Origin: Plasmodiophora brassicae
Taxonomy: Eukaryota; Endomyxa: Phytomyxea; Phytomyxea; Plasmodiophorida
Direction: 5' to 3'
Length of the DNA: 64,000 nucleotides
NCBI GenBank assembly: GCA_036867785.1
Contig: CP145410.1
Span: forward strand, 992,001-1,056,000
Shown: positions 55,084 to 64,000 of the stretch, in pieces
Layout: each line of letters opens with the position of its first letter
How positions within the stretch are numbered: the first letter of the stretch is position 1
Position numbers and translations under genes: made by a program
The notes under the pieces: model-generated
Databases searched by the model: none
Told to the model about the DNA's origin: nothing
Seen by the model: only the letters and a program-made list of their open reading frames with translations

Positions 55084-55944
55084 ATGAACGCGCTGGCCGA
55101 GTACGTTGCAGGATGCAAGGGGCGACGAGTCTTCCAACATCTCCGGAGCGTGAACGCTGTCCTTCACTGTACGCTTGTTCACAACGGGACGGTTCGTCGC
55201 TGCATTCGTGTCGGTGCGACATCACCGAAGTGTGCAACTGACCAGTACGCGTTGGGATTATGTCGCGCCTACGCCGGCGTTATACTGACGTAAGAAGAAC
55301 GCCATACCTGTATCATGCACTTGGTAGTAATTTCCGGCCATCAGGACTGCCAGGATCTTACGAGCTGAACCGACAATGACGACGAGTTACGATCCCGGGT
55401 GGTACGGTGCCATCGGACGTATTCTGCATCCAAGGACAGTGATCCTGTCTCGTTCAGGGAACATCCCATGGGGGCACCCGGCATTCATATCGGCTCCAGG
55501 GCCCGTAACGGTATGCAGCGTTCCATCCATTGCAGTACACCGTCAGCCTGATATCATGTGAAGGTCCTTTACAGGGGCACCGATCCCTTGTATTCGATCC
55601 CGCGAGAGATGACGGACCGAGGCGTCCAACTGGTTCGCGAAACCTCTGATCTACAATCGATTATTAGGAGATGGAAAGCTCCTGTTTGTCTAGAAGCAGG
55701 GCCAAGCACCACGAATGAACTGTACCAAGCGCGTGCAGTCGATGCTCTCCTGCTGTCTACGTACAACGGCACGATCGATCCTGAATTGCTGGGATTGGAG
55801 TCTGTCCAACAACGCGATCTGGATACTGACTTCGACCGCGTATTCCATGCCTCAGAACAAGATGGCCAGTGGACGTTTGAATTATTTATCAAGAAACGAA
55901 TTCGTCATGCCATCGCTGATCTCTTGATAAACTCGACAACATGA
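55084..55944 (+). CDS. RibD/DHFR-like reductase (RIB7 family)
   Basis: Three exons. The RibD C-terminal / RIB7 family reduces a riboflavin-pathway intermediate, though many members are uncharacterised. Exon 1 (ATG 55084) has VNAVLHCTLVHNGTV and CATDQYALGLCRAYAGVIL. A 55-nt intron (55290-55344) restores GVILTTARILRAEP, the family's cofactor-region motif. HPRTVILSRSGNIP follows. After a 53-nt intron come VLYRGTD, ICLEAGPS-like VCLEAGPSTTNELYQA and ALLLSTYNG. The C-terminus ends with an EDGQWTF-like strand (QDGQWTFELFIKKR). An active NADPH-dependent oxidoreductase fold is likely; the substrate is a guess. The first ATG upstream, at 55032, would be out of frame. Confidence 0.78.
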
Positions 55945-55948
55945 CCAG

Positions 55949-57102
55949 TCACCCAGCGCGGGAACTGTTGCTGTTATTGTTGTTGTCAAGGAGAATGTTG
56001 CTTGCACGTTCGACGTCATTGAACGATTCTACGAGTGCTCTTCGAACGGCGTCTTCGGAGAATCCCATTCCGACGAGCATCGTCACCTGCAGAAAATCAT
56101 GTCAGTGCAATCATTGACGGGACATTTCGTCCATACGTCGCTTTCGTTCGGCGCGGGGACGTCTTGGACGGACCCAGTACCACGATTAAGCATTTCATGG
56201 TCGGCAGGCCGACGGGAATGCTGACCACCAGCAGAAGACGCCCCGTCGGTGGACAAGAAGCGCCCGAAAGTGTTCTCACAGAGCCGCACGACTGATATCG
56301 GTATCTCAAACTTATTGAACGGCAACGCTTCGACGATGTGAAGAACGCCCGAAATCAGGCCAATCACGGAAGCGACAAACGATCTAGCCGTAGGCATACT
56401 TGCCAGCGCCAGCTGTTACCATTGTAAATATCACTAGGGTAAGGCGGAACCGGACGACGTATACCTGGGCCCCTAGGAGATACATGATGGCTTTCTCCCC
56501 TAAGGGGATCCCGACAAGCTTGACGCTGGATACAGACGGGATGCGAGCGAAGAAGTACACGAAGACGCCGAACACAATAGCATATGGGCCTGGCTGGGCG
56601 AGACCCACCCCGTGCATGGCAGCGGACAACCCCAGTTGCAGAATACTTGAGCTGAACATGAAGAACAAAATCATGGACTATGGACGTGCGATTGTCACAC
56701 TGTGAACGGCATGCATACGCTGGTGTCCTACCGCGAACTTTCTACTGCCCATCATTCTTTCGAATGTTCGGAACGCGTACAGAATGATAACACCAAAGAA
56801 GAGCTCAGGCGGCGTCTGGAACACGAAGTGGCATGCCACAAATCTCCACACCTGCGTTCAGTTATTCAGAGTAATCCGGATATACGCACAGGAGGAGCCG
56901 ACCTCATATGATTTATTCCAGGACAGGTCGAACGCGGTCCTGTCGCGGACAAGCCCAGCAGCCAGAGACATGGCCACCGTAGTCAGGACGAGCAGTTTGG
57001 ACACGGGCGCGCTGCCTGTACTCGCGTGAGCCCCAACCCATCCAAGGTTAGACACGCGACGTCCTGGCACTGACCGAAGCCGGACGACCCGTACCCGAGC
57101 AT
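55949..57102 (-). CDS. UBAC2: UBAC2-like rhomboid pseudoprotease with UBA domain
   Basis: About 290 residues in six or so exons, start ATG 57102. Exon 1 (MLGYGSSGFG) joins by a ~60-nt intron to SAPVSKLLVLTTVAMSLA, which matches the UBAC2 N-terminus. Then TAFDLSWNK and VWRFVACHFVFQTPPELFFG follow, then YAFRTFERMMGSRKFA. Transmembrane segments include PGPYAIVFGVFVYFFARIPS and KAIMYLLGAQVYVV. The C-terminus is a UBA domain (MLVGMGFSEDAVRRAL, then FNDVERASNILLD). UBAC2 is an ER-resident rhomboid-like protein that binds ubiquitin in ER-associated degradation. No Ser/His rhomboid catalytic pair is seen. The stop is 5 bp from the end of the reductase gene. Confidence 0.85.
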
Positions 57103-57184
57103 TGCTAGTGCGTTACCGCCGAAGCCACGGAATCTGCTATCTCAACATTAGCTCCGCACGTGATTTTACAAGTGCGGCCGCAAC

Positions 57185-57547
57185 TCAATGATTCAACAGC
57201 GAAACGAATGGGCGTTTATGAACCAGTTGTACGGAGACGGGTGTATTCACGACAGGCCCAATGTTTATGTGTCGAATGTCACCGTCGTAACCATGCATTG
57301 TTATGGCGTTGTAGGGTCCCCACTGGAAATGCAAATGGGAATGGTTCGTCAAGGCTGCAGCGAGTACGAGGTTGCAGGTCGTCTGTTGCACTATCTGGAG
57401 TGCGCCAGACGAGAGGCACCCCTCGTCGCTCGAGGTTGGCAGTGGCAAGGCGAAGTCCGTGACGAAGTTCAGCATCCCGCTGGATCCGCAGCGTCCAGGT
57501 GCCGGAACCCGGGCCGCGCGGACGGACAGCTGATTCACCAGCGTCAA
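57185..57547 (-). CDS. Possible unknown protein (low confidence)
   Basis: A minus-strand frame of about 120 codons without a clear ATG. It contains MLNFVTDFALPLPTSSDEG and a strand-rich stretch (LHFQWGPYNAITMHGYDGD). A plus-strand frame with an ATG at 57188 overlaps it completely, and I cannot tell which is real. It fills the gap between the UBAC2 start and the second DUF1336 gene. If the minus frame is real, a 5' exon with the start remains to be found. Confidence 0.25.
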   Translation of the reverse strand: MTLVNQLSVRAARVPAPGRCGSSGMLNFVTDFALPLPTSSDEGCLSSGALQIVQQTTCNLVLAAALTNHSHLHFQWGPYNAITMHGYDGDIRHINIGPVVNTPVSVQLVHKRPFVSLLNH

Positions 57548-57701
57548 CTGTGTGGCACGCAGCCCTGCCCGTTCTCGAACGCTCTCGTGTTGATTGTCGA
57601 GCTACGGTCCACACCCGTCATGGCGTTCTGAGTCGTTGCCGAGATTGAGTCATCGCTGGCGTCGCTGATGCCGAGCGCCCGTGGGTCTGTCTGAGCCGCG
57701 T

Positions 57702-58796
57702 ATGGGCACGACTCTGACCACCTGCTTGATGGCAGCAATGGACCATTCCACTGTCAGGAAGAAGTACGCGATGGGAGCGACAGTACCGGAGGTCCCGCTA
57801 GATGATCTGCACAAGCATCACCACGCGTTCGCGCGCACCGACGGCACCCAGTTCGATGTCCGCATCGGGCCCAACTACGAGAAGTATGTCGAGAGACTAA
57901 GACAGAAAGCACGGCTGACGTTGCTGATGGGCTGATCGTAGGAATGGCAAGAAGGCGCAATCGGGACCAAACCTAGGGAAGGTAGTCGGCGTTGACTTAT
58001 TCAGGACCGACCGCAAATTGCTGCACATTATGGAGCACATCGAGCTGCCTGACGAATATTCGTCTCCACATCCTAACTCTAAAGCGGGACGATTTATTCC
58101 TCAGGTAATAAGCCTGGACTGCTGCCATTGCTGTTTGTCTCATGGTTTGTTCAGCTCTTCGTAATCAATTTTATGATGCCTATATACAGCCCAAGCAATC
58201 CACTCTGGGGAGCATCCAAGATTGACGGCAAGAGCTATAGCATTGTCATGTATATCACACTTGACAAGGAGACGATTGAGGCCATGGACAACGACTCTTT
58301 TCCTGCTGCATCTCTTCTCACTGTAACCTCACGGCTGTGGTTTTCGTTCACTGACGACATGGGCTGATCCTGGCGTCTGCAGAAATTTCTTCAAATGGAC
58401 CTGCATTCGGAGGCGGATTTCGAGCTTCGCAATCGCCTCAAAGGCATCCCCAGACTGCTGAATCCGAAGGATTGTAACCTTGGCATGGCTATGCGGCAGT
58501 TGGTGAAAACTTACGATGCCAAGCCGTTTCTGATTGGGCCCCATTACCATACGTTCTTCCGGACGACTACATACATGGAATGCAGCATCGACATGCATCA
58601 GTGGGTCTACTTGGCCCGAAGGACGATGCACACTTTACTTCCTGAAGTCCCAAAGATGAACCTCGATTTCGGGATCGTCCTCGAAGCACGTGGCGACGAA
58701 GTCCCGGAACGAATGATGGCAAGTGCACGGCTGTCGCGCATAGATCCCCACAGAGCATTGCATATTGAAGTGCCGCATCGTCTATCCGACACATAA
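57702..58796 (+). CDS. DUF1336 / EDR2 C-terminal-domain protein, copy B
   Basis: Same plan as copy A, with four exons. Exon 1 (ATG 57702) has TVRKKYAMGATVPEVPLDD and FDVRIGPNYEK. It joins over a ~57-nt intron to NGKKAQSGPNLGKVVGVDLF and MEHIELPDEY. The third exon has LFVINFMMPIYSPSNPLWGA and YSIVMYITLDKE. The last has RLKGIPRLLNPKDCNLGM, TYDAKPFLIGP, MECSIDMHQWVYLARRT and LLPEVPKM. All three intron positions match copy A, so the two genes arose by genomic duplication, with a reductase and UBAC2 gene now between them. No transmembrane helix. The C-terminus is HRLSDT. Confidence 0.88.
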
Positions 58797-59219
58797 ATGT
58801 ATGATTAGCGTATGTGAACTTCGACCTGTTTCCAGCGATGGTGAGAGCTCCGGTTGGGTTCGGTTCGGGGACGTGGTAAATTTACCGCAGGCCATTTGTG
58901 CCAGTGATGACGTGGCACTCGGAAATTTGTGGTGGCAAATCGCTTTCGGATCGCGTGCTAAAGAGATCGTTCGTGCGCCGACAGGCCTGATAGCAATCGG
59001 TACGTACGAGCGACCGTACCTGGCTATAAACACCAAGACGGTCGTGACCAGGACGGAGACACCGACGGTTCTGATTGCCAGTTGGCAGATTGGAACGGAA
59101 TCGCCCCTGGCCCTGGCGACGGGGGCTGTGCAAGTCCGCGCGGACTCCGCTTTTGTATCGTTTGGCCGCCGCATCGACTGTTCGACCCATCGTCGCTCTC
59201 TCGCATCGCGGGTTCGCAT
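58782..59219 (-). CDS. Possible single-pass membrane protein
   Basis: 145 residues from ATG 59219, no intron. The N-terminal 45 residues are basic, followed by one hydrophobic segment (LAIRTVGVSVLVTTVLVFIA) and a polar C-terminal domain. No signal peptide ahead of it. It would overlap the 3' end of DUF1336 copy B by 15 nt and starts 46 bp from the divergent SAR1 gene. The plus strand of the same interval is also open, so this is provisional. Confidence 0.4.
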   Translation of the reverse strand: MRTRDARERRWVEQSMRRPNDTKAESARTCTAPVARARGDSVPICQLAIRTVGVSVLVTTVLVFIARYGRSYVPIAIRPVGARTISLARDPKAICHHKFPSATSSLAQMACGKFTTSPNRTQPELSPSLETGRSSHTLIIHLCVG

Positions 59220-59265
59220 CAGCGGCCGACGTCCTTAGGCGGGCGGGGACGCGAGCGCAGAAGGC

Positions 59266-60000
59266 ATGTTTGACTGGTTCTTTAATATCCTGGGCTCCCT
59301 CGGGCTGTACAACAAGGAGGCCCGGATCCTGTTCCTCGGTCTAGATAATGCTGGCAAGACCACGCTGACACATATGCTTGCAAACGGCAAGGTACCATGG
59401 CATAATTTGTATATATTACCCCGAATCGATATCAATCGATGCTGAATAGGTGGCGTCTTTGGAGCCAACGCGTCACCCACAGGGCGAGCAGATCCAGGTG
59501 GGCGAATATTGTCATCGATCAGCCCTGGTGCAATGTACTGACTTGCATTGCAGATTGGCAACATCCGTTTCAAGACTTTCGACATGGGTGGTCACCATGC
59601 AGCTCGTAGATTGTGGGCCGACTATTTCGCCAATGTTAACGGCATCGTCTACATGGTCGACGCCGTTGACAGAGAACGATTCCCTGAGAGCCGTGCAGGT
59701 ACCACGCGTGTTTGTCAATTCTGTGTGACGATTGGTAGTGACGCCTCATTAGAACTGGCCCAACTTCTGTCAACCGAAAGCCTGATGAAAGTCCCGTTTC
59801 TGATTCTGGGCAACAAGATCGATCGCGACGGTGCGGCAAGTGAGGATGAGCTGCGGCACGAGCTTGGCCTGCAAAACCTGACGACAGGAAAGGAGGGTCG
59901 CGTCGGCGAGGGCATTCGCCCGATCGAACTCTTCATGTGCAGTGTCGTCCGACGATCTGGCTACACGCAAGGGTTCAAGTGGCTCTCCACGTACATCTGA
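59266..60000 (+). CDS. SAR1: SAR1, COPII small GTPase
   Basis: Four exons from ATG 59266. SAR1 starts COPII coat assembly at ER exit sites. The N-terminus has the hydrophobic amphipathic helix ([14 protein letters not shown]) that inserts into the ER membrane. G1 is [13 protein letters not shown]3 is [12 protein letters not shown] (the SAR1 form of D-x-G-G), G4 is LGNKID and the C-terminus is [12 protein letters not shown]. Introns of about 54-80 nt follow NGK, EQIQ and ESRA; each join keeps frame. The residue at each key position matches SAR1 and not ARF or ARL. Confidence 0.95.
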
Positions 60001-60243
60001 TTCCCCTGAACTGTTCATGTACCACCCCGTTCCCCTGACAACAGTGAATGCGTATACATATGCCGTCGGATGAGTTGAATACACAAACGACAGAAAGTGA
60101 CACTTCCGGTACACTCTCAGCACTTGACCGCACATCTCTCACCGACGCGGTGCAGAGAACGTGTGTGCTGTCTGGAGTCGCGTGCACCATTTAGCGTCTG
60201 CGGACACCGCGTCGACATTGGGTGTCGACTGCTTGCCAGCACG

Positions 60244-60750
60244 ATGCACTGTGCTCGCCGTGCAGTGCAACGATTCGGCCAGCGTGGCCTGGCTGTCCAG
60301 GCTGTCGGCAACGGGTCAGATTTCACTAAGTTAATCACGAATGCGCGCAAGGACCGTCTACTTGTCATGTAGGGCCATTACCGGTTGTGTCATCGCCTTG
60401 CGCCGTTCACTTACTTGGCGGTCCCAGTGATTATTCTGCAACGTGGTGTCGTCCTTGCGTTGAGTTCGGCCCCATATTCGATACGATGTCGGAAGCGTTT
60501 GCGCAGCAGGCGGATTTCTTCAAAGTCGACATTGACCAGCTGCCTGATCAGACGGCAGAGGCTCGCGTTACGGGTAGGTTAATATACGTCGTCAATTTCA
60601 ACGACCAGACTGAGATACACGCACGTTTCAGCTGTCCCAACGTTTCATTTGGTTCGCAATGGGAAAACGGTCGCTACCGTGACCGGAGCCGATCAAGACG
60701 AATTGGAGAAGATGATCAACAAGCACGCCGCAGCCGAAGGAAGCAATTAA
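60244..60750 (+). CDS. Mitochondrial-type thioredoxin
   Basis: Three exons from ATG 60244. Thioredoxins reduce protein disulfides. A basic leader (MHCARRAVQRFGQRG) fits mitochondrial import. The active site is DYSATWCRPC, in which the family Gly/Pro before Pro-Cys is Arg. The cis-proline segment is AVPTFHLV, followed by GKTVATVTGADQDELE. Introns: a ~61-nt intron ends exon 1 after LLV (restoring VIDYSATW), and a ~59-nt intron separates ARVT from AVPTF. The stop TAA at 60748-60750 overlaps the stop codon of the convergent LRR gene. Confidence 0.92.
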
Positions 60751-61501
60751 TCATTGGTGTATTTTACCGTTTCAGCAATTTGTCGGTCGGCTTGCGTCTG
60801 GTAGTCGGGATGATCGAAATCAAACTCAAACACGCGGAGCTTCGAGCGATGCGGCTTGCCCAGGGCGTTGAGAACGAGGATGGCGGTATACGATGAGCAC
60901 CGTTGCCTGTGCATTTCGTTAAGCAATAAGGTGGCCCATAGTGGGTACTGTTACTGACTTTCTATGTCGGATCCGCAATTCTCTTAGCTCGGAAAACGGA
61001 CTCTCTACGAGGAGGATAACGCCTTCATCGCTAAGACGATTTCGCGTGAAGTTAATGACTGATAGGTTGGGAAGCAGCCCCTTTTCGCCGGCTGTAACTA
61101 GTGCGTCCCTGTGTGCAAATCAGACCCGTTCTGCCATGCAGCAGTGCACAACGAACACAAACGGATCCCCAATGCCACAATTTTGCAACGCAAGCGTGTG
61201 GAGATATTGGTTGGGGCTCAGCAGCGACATGAGAATTCGGGAGAACTTCCTCAGGTCGTTGTCCGGAAGGCATTCCAAGAACGCATTGTCAGACAGTGTG
61301 AAGCTGGGCGCTCACTAATAAGCACGGTAGGTGTCGTACACAGCAACCACAAACTCCTTACTCTTTGATGTTTGGGGAGTCTCGTGCAATAGTTGACATA
61401 ATATCGTCAATGGTATCCAATGGAGAACCCTCCAATTTGACAGGCGACATCGGAGAGAACGAGAAGCGGGACCTAAACGATGAACGCTCAGAGATCAACA
61501 T
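60747..61501 (-). CDS. Short LRR protein, four exons
   Basis: Start ATG 61501 (MLISERSSFRSRF) and stop at 60747. Exon joins: NIKD to FTLSDNAF (58-nt intron), GIGDP to DALVTAGEKG (54 nt), and RHRK to QRCSSYTA (about 54 nt). Splicing yields ribonuclease-inhibitor-type repeats: LHTLALQNCGIGD, LSVINFTRNRLSDEGV and LRELRIR. It looks like a small paralogue of the larger LRR gene directly upstream, whose stop is 23 bp away. No signal peptide; partner unknown. Confidence 0.75.
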
Positions 61502-61524
61502 GCCATAAGCTTTAGCTGCCCATC

Positions 61525-62937
61525 TTACTTCCGTTTTGCTGACAGAGAATTCGTCGTCGAAGAACGTTTGCTCGTTTGAGGCGAAAGTAAAGGGGACAAT
61601 TTCGCTGACGGAGTGACAGGCGTAATCGACAGTCGAGTCTGCTTCTTTCTGTTTCTTTCAAGGTTAAGCCGCAGGTCTTCCATAGCTTCTTCGCTAACGT
61701 CAAGCGTTAAGTCTATCAAAGACTGATTCCAGACAAATGTTGACATGATCACGGTGTTGGCTTCGACTGCAAACTTGCCGATCAAATCCTGCACCAGCGC
61801 AGGTCAGCCACGTGTACCTGGAACGTCGTTCCAGTACCTGTTGACCGGCAAGTCGCAGTGATTCGAATGGAATCACGGAAAACGGATGCTGTTCCTCGTC
61901 GCATGCATGGTGTTTGTGCACAAGCGACACGATCTTTGAAATGTCGGCGACTTGAAAGCAGTTTCTTTCCAGATCCAGGAACCGGATGTTGCGGAACGCT
62001 CCGTTGGCAATGACCGCGTTGCAGAAAAGCTCAACGAAGACTGAAGGGAGAGAGTTGCCTTTGTGAATATTTAGCCCAGGCGCAAATACCTCTGCCCCGA
62101 AGACAACTTACCCGGCAACTTGAGAGTATTCAGATGCGTATTCTGTGACAGAAGCGACAGTGTCGACTGAAAACTCGACAGCTGCTCACAGCTCAGCATC
62201 TCCGCTAAGACCGGGTTATCTTCGAGCAGGAACGCTTTCATCTGTGGAGTAGTCGAATGGATCTCGAGTAGCGCCGTCTTCAGGCTTTCAACGTTCGCAG
62301 AATGCTCGTCCGAATTCCTGTTCGACAGAATCACGTGAGCAGTGTTTGCGTTTGCTGGGGAGCGCCAGTTGACGTTGAGTTCAATGATATGAGGGTTCTT
62401 CTGCAACGCATCCAACAATGCCTCGTCGGCCACCGCTGTCGACGGACGAAGCTGGTTAGCCGCCCATATCTTCATGTTGTGCTGCACCTGCAGACCCGAT
62501 AGGCATTGCCCCAGAGCAACGAACCCCGTATCTGTTATCAGGTTCTGGTTCAAGTTCAGCTGCGACAGATGTGGAAACCGGCCGTCTGAAAGCAGCTTGC
62601 AGAATGCTATCAAGAATTCATCAGACACGAAGGACCTCTGAAGACGGCCGTCAGGTGAGTCGTTTGCGTCATTGCAGTGCACCCGATTTACCTGAAGACT
62701 CAGCGTTTCCAGGACAGTTACCTCACTTAGCGCATTGAGAAAGCGGCTATAGGCGACTTGACGAATCCCGGTGGCCAGACGCGACATGAACGGATTATCG
62801 GTTAGGAAAACGTGGCGTTCCTCGCGGCGATGACTGAGAAAGGCGATAACGTCATCTAGGTTGCCGAACTGGACGTATCCAGCCGACTGCAGAGAGCGTC
62901 GCGGTGACAGAATCGCACCGGCGCCTTCGCCCTTCAT
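61525..62937 (-). CDS. LRR protein, three exons
   Basis: Start ATG 62937, with about 290 residues in exon 1. It joins by a GTAAGT intron (KLPG to NSLPSVFV) to exon 2, and by a 50-nt intron (LRLAGQQ to DLIGKFAV) to exon 3. Repeats of the RI type are visible: LETLSLQVNRV, LSQLNLNQNLITDTGFVALG and IIELNVNW, then IRFLDLERNCF. The C-terminus is basic and Ser/Thr-rich. Intracellular protein-interaction scaffold is likely. Tandem with the smaller LRR gene on the same strand. Confidence 0.8.
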
Positions 62938-63485
62938 ACTGAACCCCGTGCCGATTTATGGTCCGTGCGTACGCCGCCCATTCTGGATTTGCCTCCGTAT
63001 TGACAACTCGACACACAAAGTGTCAGCCACACACAAAGTGTCAGCCACACACAAAGTGTCAGCCACACACAAAGTGGCAGCCTCGTACACACTAGAACCG
63101 GTACGGTGGATGTACAGCGTCTTGCGTCGACGACAAACTTTAGACAACGAACCATCAGGCAGATGAGGCGGAAAATTGTTCCCCTACCATTCGAGTGATG
63201 ATGCCAGGTCTCGGGAACCTCCGCGTAGACTAATTCGACTGATGATGCAAAGTGAAGGAAATTCCAGGTACAGAACAAACGTGGCTACCTTGTTGTGCTA
63301 CCTTGCAGGTGTGCACTGTGCAGTCAGCACCCTGATTGGTGATTGCGCGGAACACGTGCAAGTACAAGTTTGTGATGCTGCTGGAATTTTTTGTTCGACA
63401 TTTTGTGGCGTTTGGCTGCGCGTCGCGATTATCAGTTTGGCGTTCACAGAGCGAGCGGCTGGCGTTTGGTCGGCCGTGACGAACG
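62938..63485. other. Intergenic region with a short tandem repeat
   Basis: About 550 bp between the divergent LRR and AP-1 mu genes. It contains the 18-bp tandem repeat annotated separately. Plus- and minus-strand frames are open across it but unconvincing; the repeat simply keeps both open because 18 is a multiple of three. The AP-1 mu promoter must lie here. Confidence 0.4.
63013..63084. repeat. 18-bp tandem repeat, four copies
   Basis: Unit ACACAAAGTGTCAGCCAC, starting at 63013, 63031, 63049 and 63067; the first three are identical and the fourth has changes near its end. It lies between divergent genes and does not fit a recognised promoter element. Likely a minisatellite. Confidence 0.95.
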
Positions 63486-64000
63486 ATGGTTGTTTCCGCC
63501 GTCTTCATCATGGACCTGAACGGCAAAGTTATCATCTCCCGTAACTACCGTGGCGACATCCCGATGACTGTTGCCGACACCTTCAAGCAGATTATGTATG
63601 AGAATGCGTCTGTTTTGAATTTAAGCACACGTTGATGAATGATTGTGGGTAGTGCGACAGCTGAAGAAGGGGCGCCATTAACCCCTGTCATCCCTACCGA
63701 AGAGGGATATAGTTTTGTGTACATCACACATTCCAACTTGCTGCTTGTCGCCGTCACGAAAAGGAATTCAAATGCTATGATGATTTTAACATTCCTGTTC
63801 GTACCATACGGGTTATTCGGTACTCGGCACTGAGCTGTACGTGCAGGTATTCGCTTGTCAAGGTTATGATCGATTATTTCCGAGTTCTCGAAGAAGAATC
63901 CATCCGCGACAATTTCGTGATTGTTTATGAACTCATGGACGAAATGATGGACTTTGGTTATCCACAGCACACTGACTCTCAGCTGCTGAAGAAGTACACA
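63486..64000 (+). CDS. AP1M: AP-1 complex mu subunit, N-terminal part (runs off the window)
   Basis: AP-1 mu recognises Yxx-phi sorting signals at the trans-Golgi network. Start ATG 63486 with VFIMDLNGKVIISRNYRGDI, the longin-type beginning of mu chains. A 57-nt intron (FKQI to ATAEEG) and a second one of about 46 nt follow. Then come FVYITHSNLLLVAVTKRN and YFRVLEEESIRDNFVIVYEL, MDEMMDFGYPQHTDSQLL. The choice of AP-1 over AP-2 or AP-3 rests on EESIRDNFVIVYELMDE. The gene is cut by the right edge of the window at about residue 135 of roughly 430. Confidence 0.93.

Noticed and set aside
63013-63084. A CRISPR-like array
   Set aside because: The 18-bp units are directly adjacent with no spacers, only four copies, and the context is eukaryotic.
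63545-63970. A 141-codon minus-strand frame
   Set aside because: It is antisense to the AP-1 mu exons, whose plus-strand reading matches the family with GT-AG introns.
1-64000. A physically linked undescribed pathway or defence-type system
   Set aside because: Neighbouring genes belong to unrelated housekeeping processes on both strands. No shared motif, operon-like arrangement or repeated promoter was seen; the unusual items are individual genes.

Overview
This 64-kb window reads as nuclear DNA from a compact, fairly GC-rich protist. I place about 45 protein-coding genes on both strands. Intergenic gaps are short, in several cases from 5 bp down to a small overlap. Most genes are interrupted by very short GT-AG introns: the ones I could solve base by base are 47-66 nt. 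I see no bacterial operon signals, rRNA, tRNA or CRISPR. The gene content (ESCRT-III, APC/C activator, COG complex, SAR1, AP-1, ISD11, cap methyltransferase, unconventional myosin) is that of a free-standing, mitochondriate eukaryote. The GYF/WW/MyTH4 myosin, the EDR2-type DUF1336 proteins and the uniformly tiny introns fit a SAR-group protist. A plasmodiophorid-like rhizarian is my leading guess, but nothing in the window proves it.

Layout. 0.3-2.4 kb: two genes with three copies of a bacterial YbjN-like module. 2.7-8.5 kb: a long multi-exon myosin, followed by a 1,080-residue helical protein (8.7-11.9 kb). 12.3-19.7 kb: a homeodomain protein with a large C-terminal extension, CHMP1, a CDH1/FZR1 homologue and a 1,012-residue LRR protein. 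19.8-28 kb: a membrane protein with a duplicated 33-residue repeat, a PQ-loop transporter, two tandem sphingomyelin-synthase-like enzymes, a class-3 lipase homologue that lacks its serine, and an F-BAR protein. 28.3-31.3 kb: a cap methyltransferase whose catalytic domain looks CMTR2-like and whose tail looks like the CMTR1 guanylyltransferase-like domain. 31-41.5 kb: mostly small or unrecognised proteins, with ISD11, a CCDC82/DUF4211 protein and a seven-helix membrane protein. 41.6-53.4 kb: a Rho-type GTPase, a secreted Ser/Asn/Ala-rich protein, a DUF2235 hydrolase, a NOA1-like circularly permuted GTPase, an SLC45/SUT sugar transporter and COG7. 53.9-64 kb: two DUF1336 genes, a RibD-like reductase, a UBAC2 homologue, SAR1, a mitochondrial-type thioredoxin, two tandem LRR genes and the start of AP-1 mu.

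Functional themes. Membrane traffic is strongly represented: SAR1 (COPII), COG7 (Golgi), AP-1 mu (TGN), CHMP1 (ESCRT-III), F-BAR, Rho GTPase, myosin and sphingolipid synthesis. These genes are not visibly co-regulated and I do not claim an operon-like system. The least ordinary items are the YbjN-like pair, the hybrid cap methyltransferase, the pseudo-lipase, the homeodomain protein and the myosin architecture.

Limits. Exon joins were inferred by eye from reading frame, GT-AG sites and family conservation. Starts and small exons are therefore approximate wherever I say so, and no transcript or database evidence was available.
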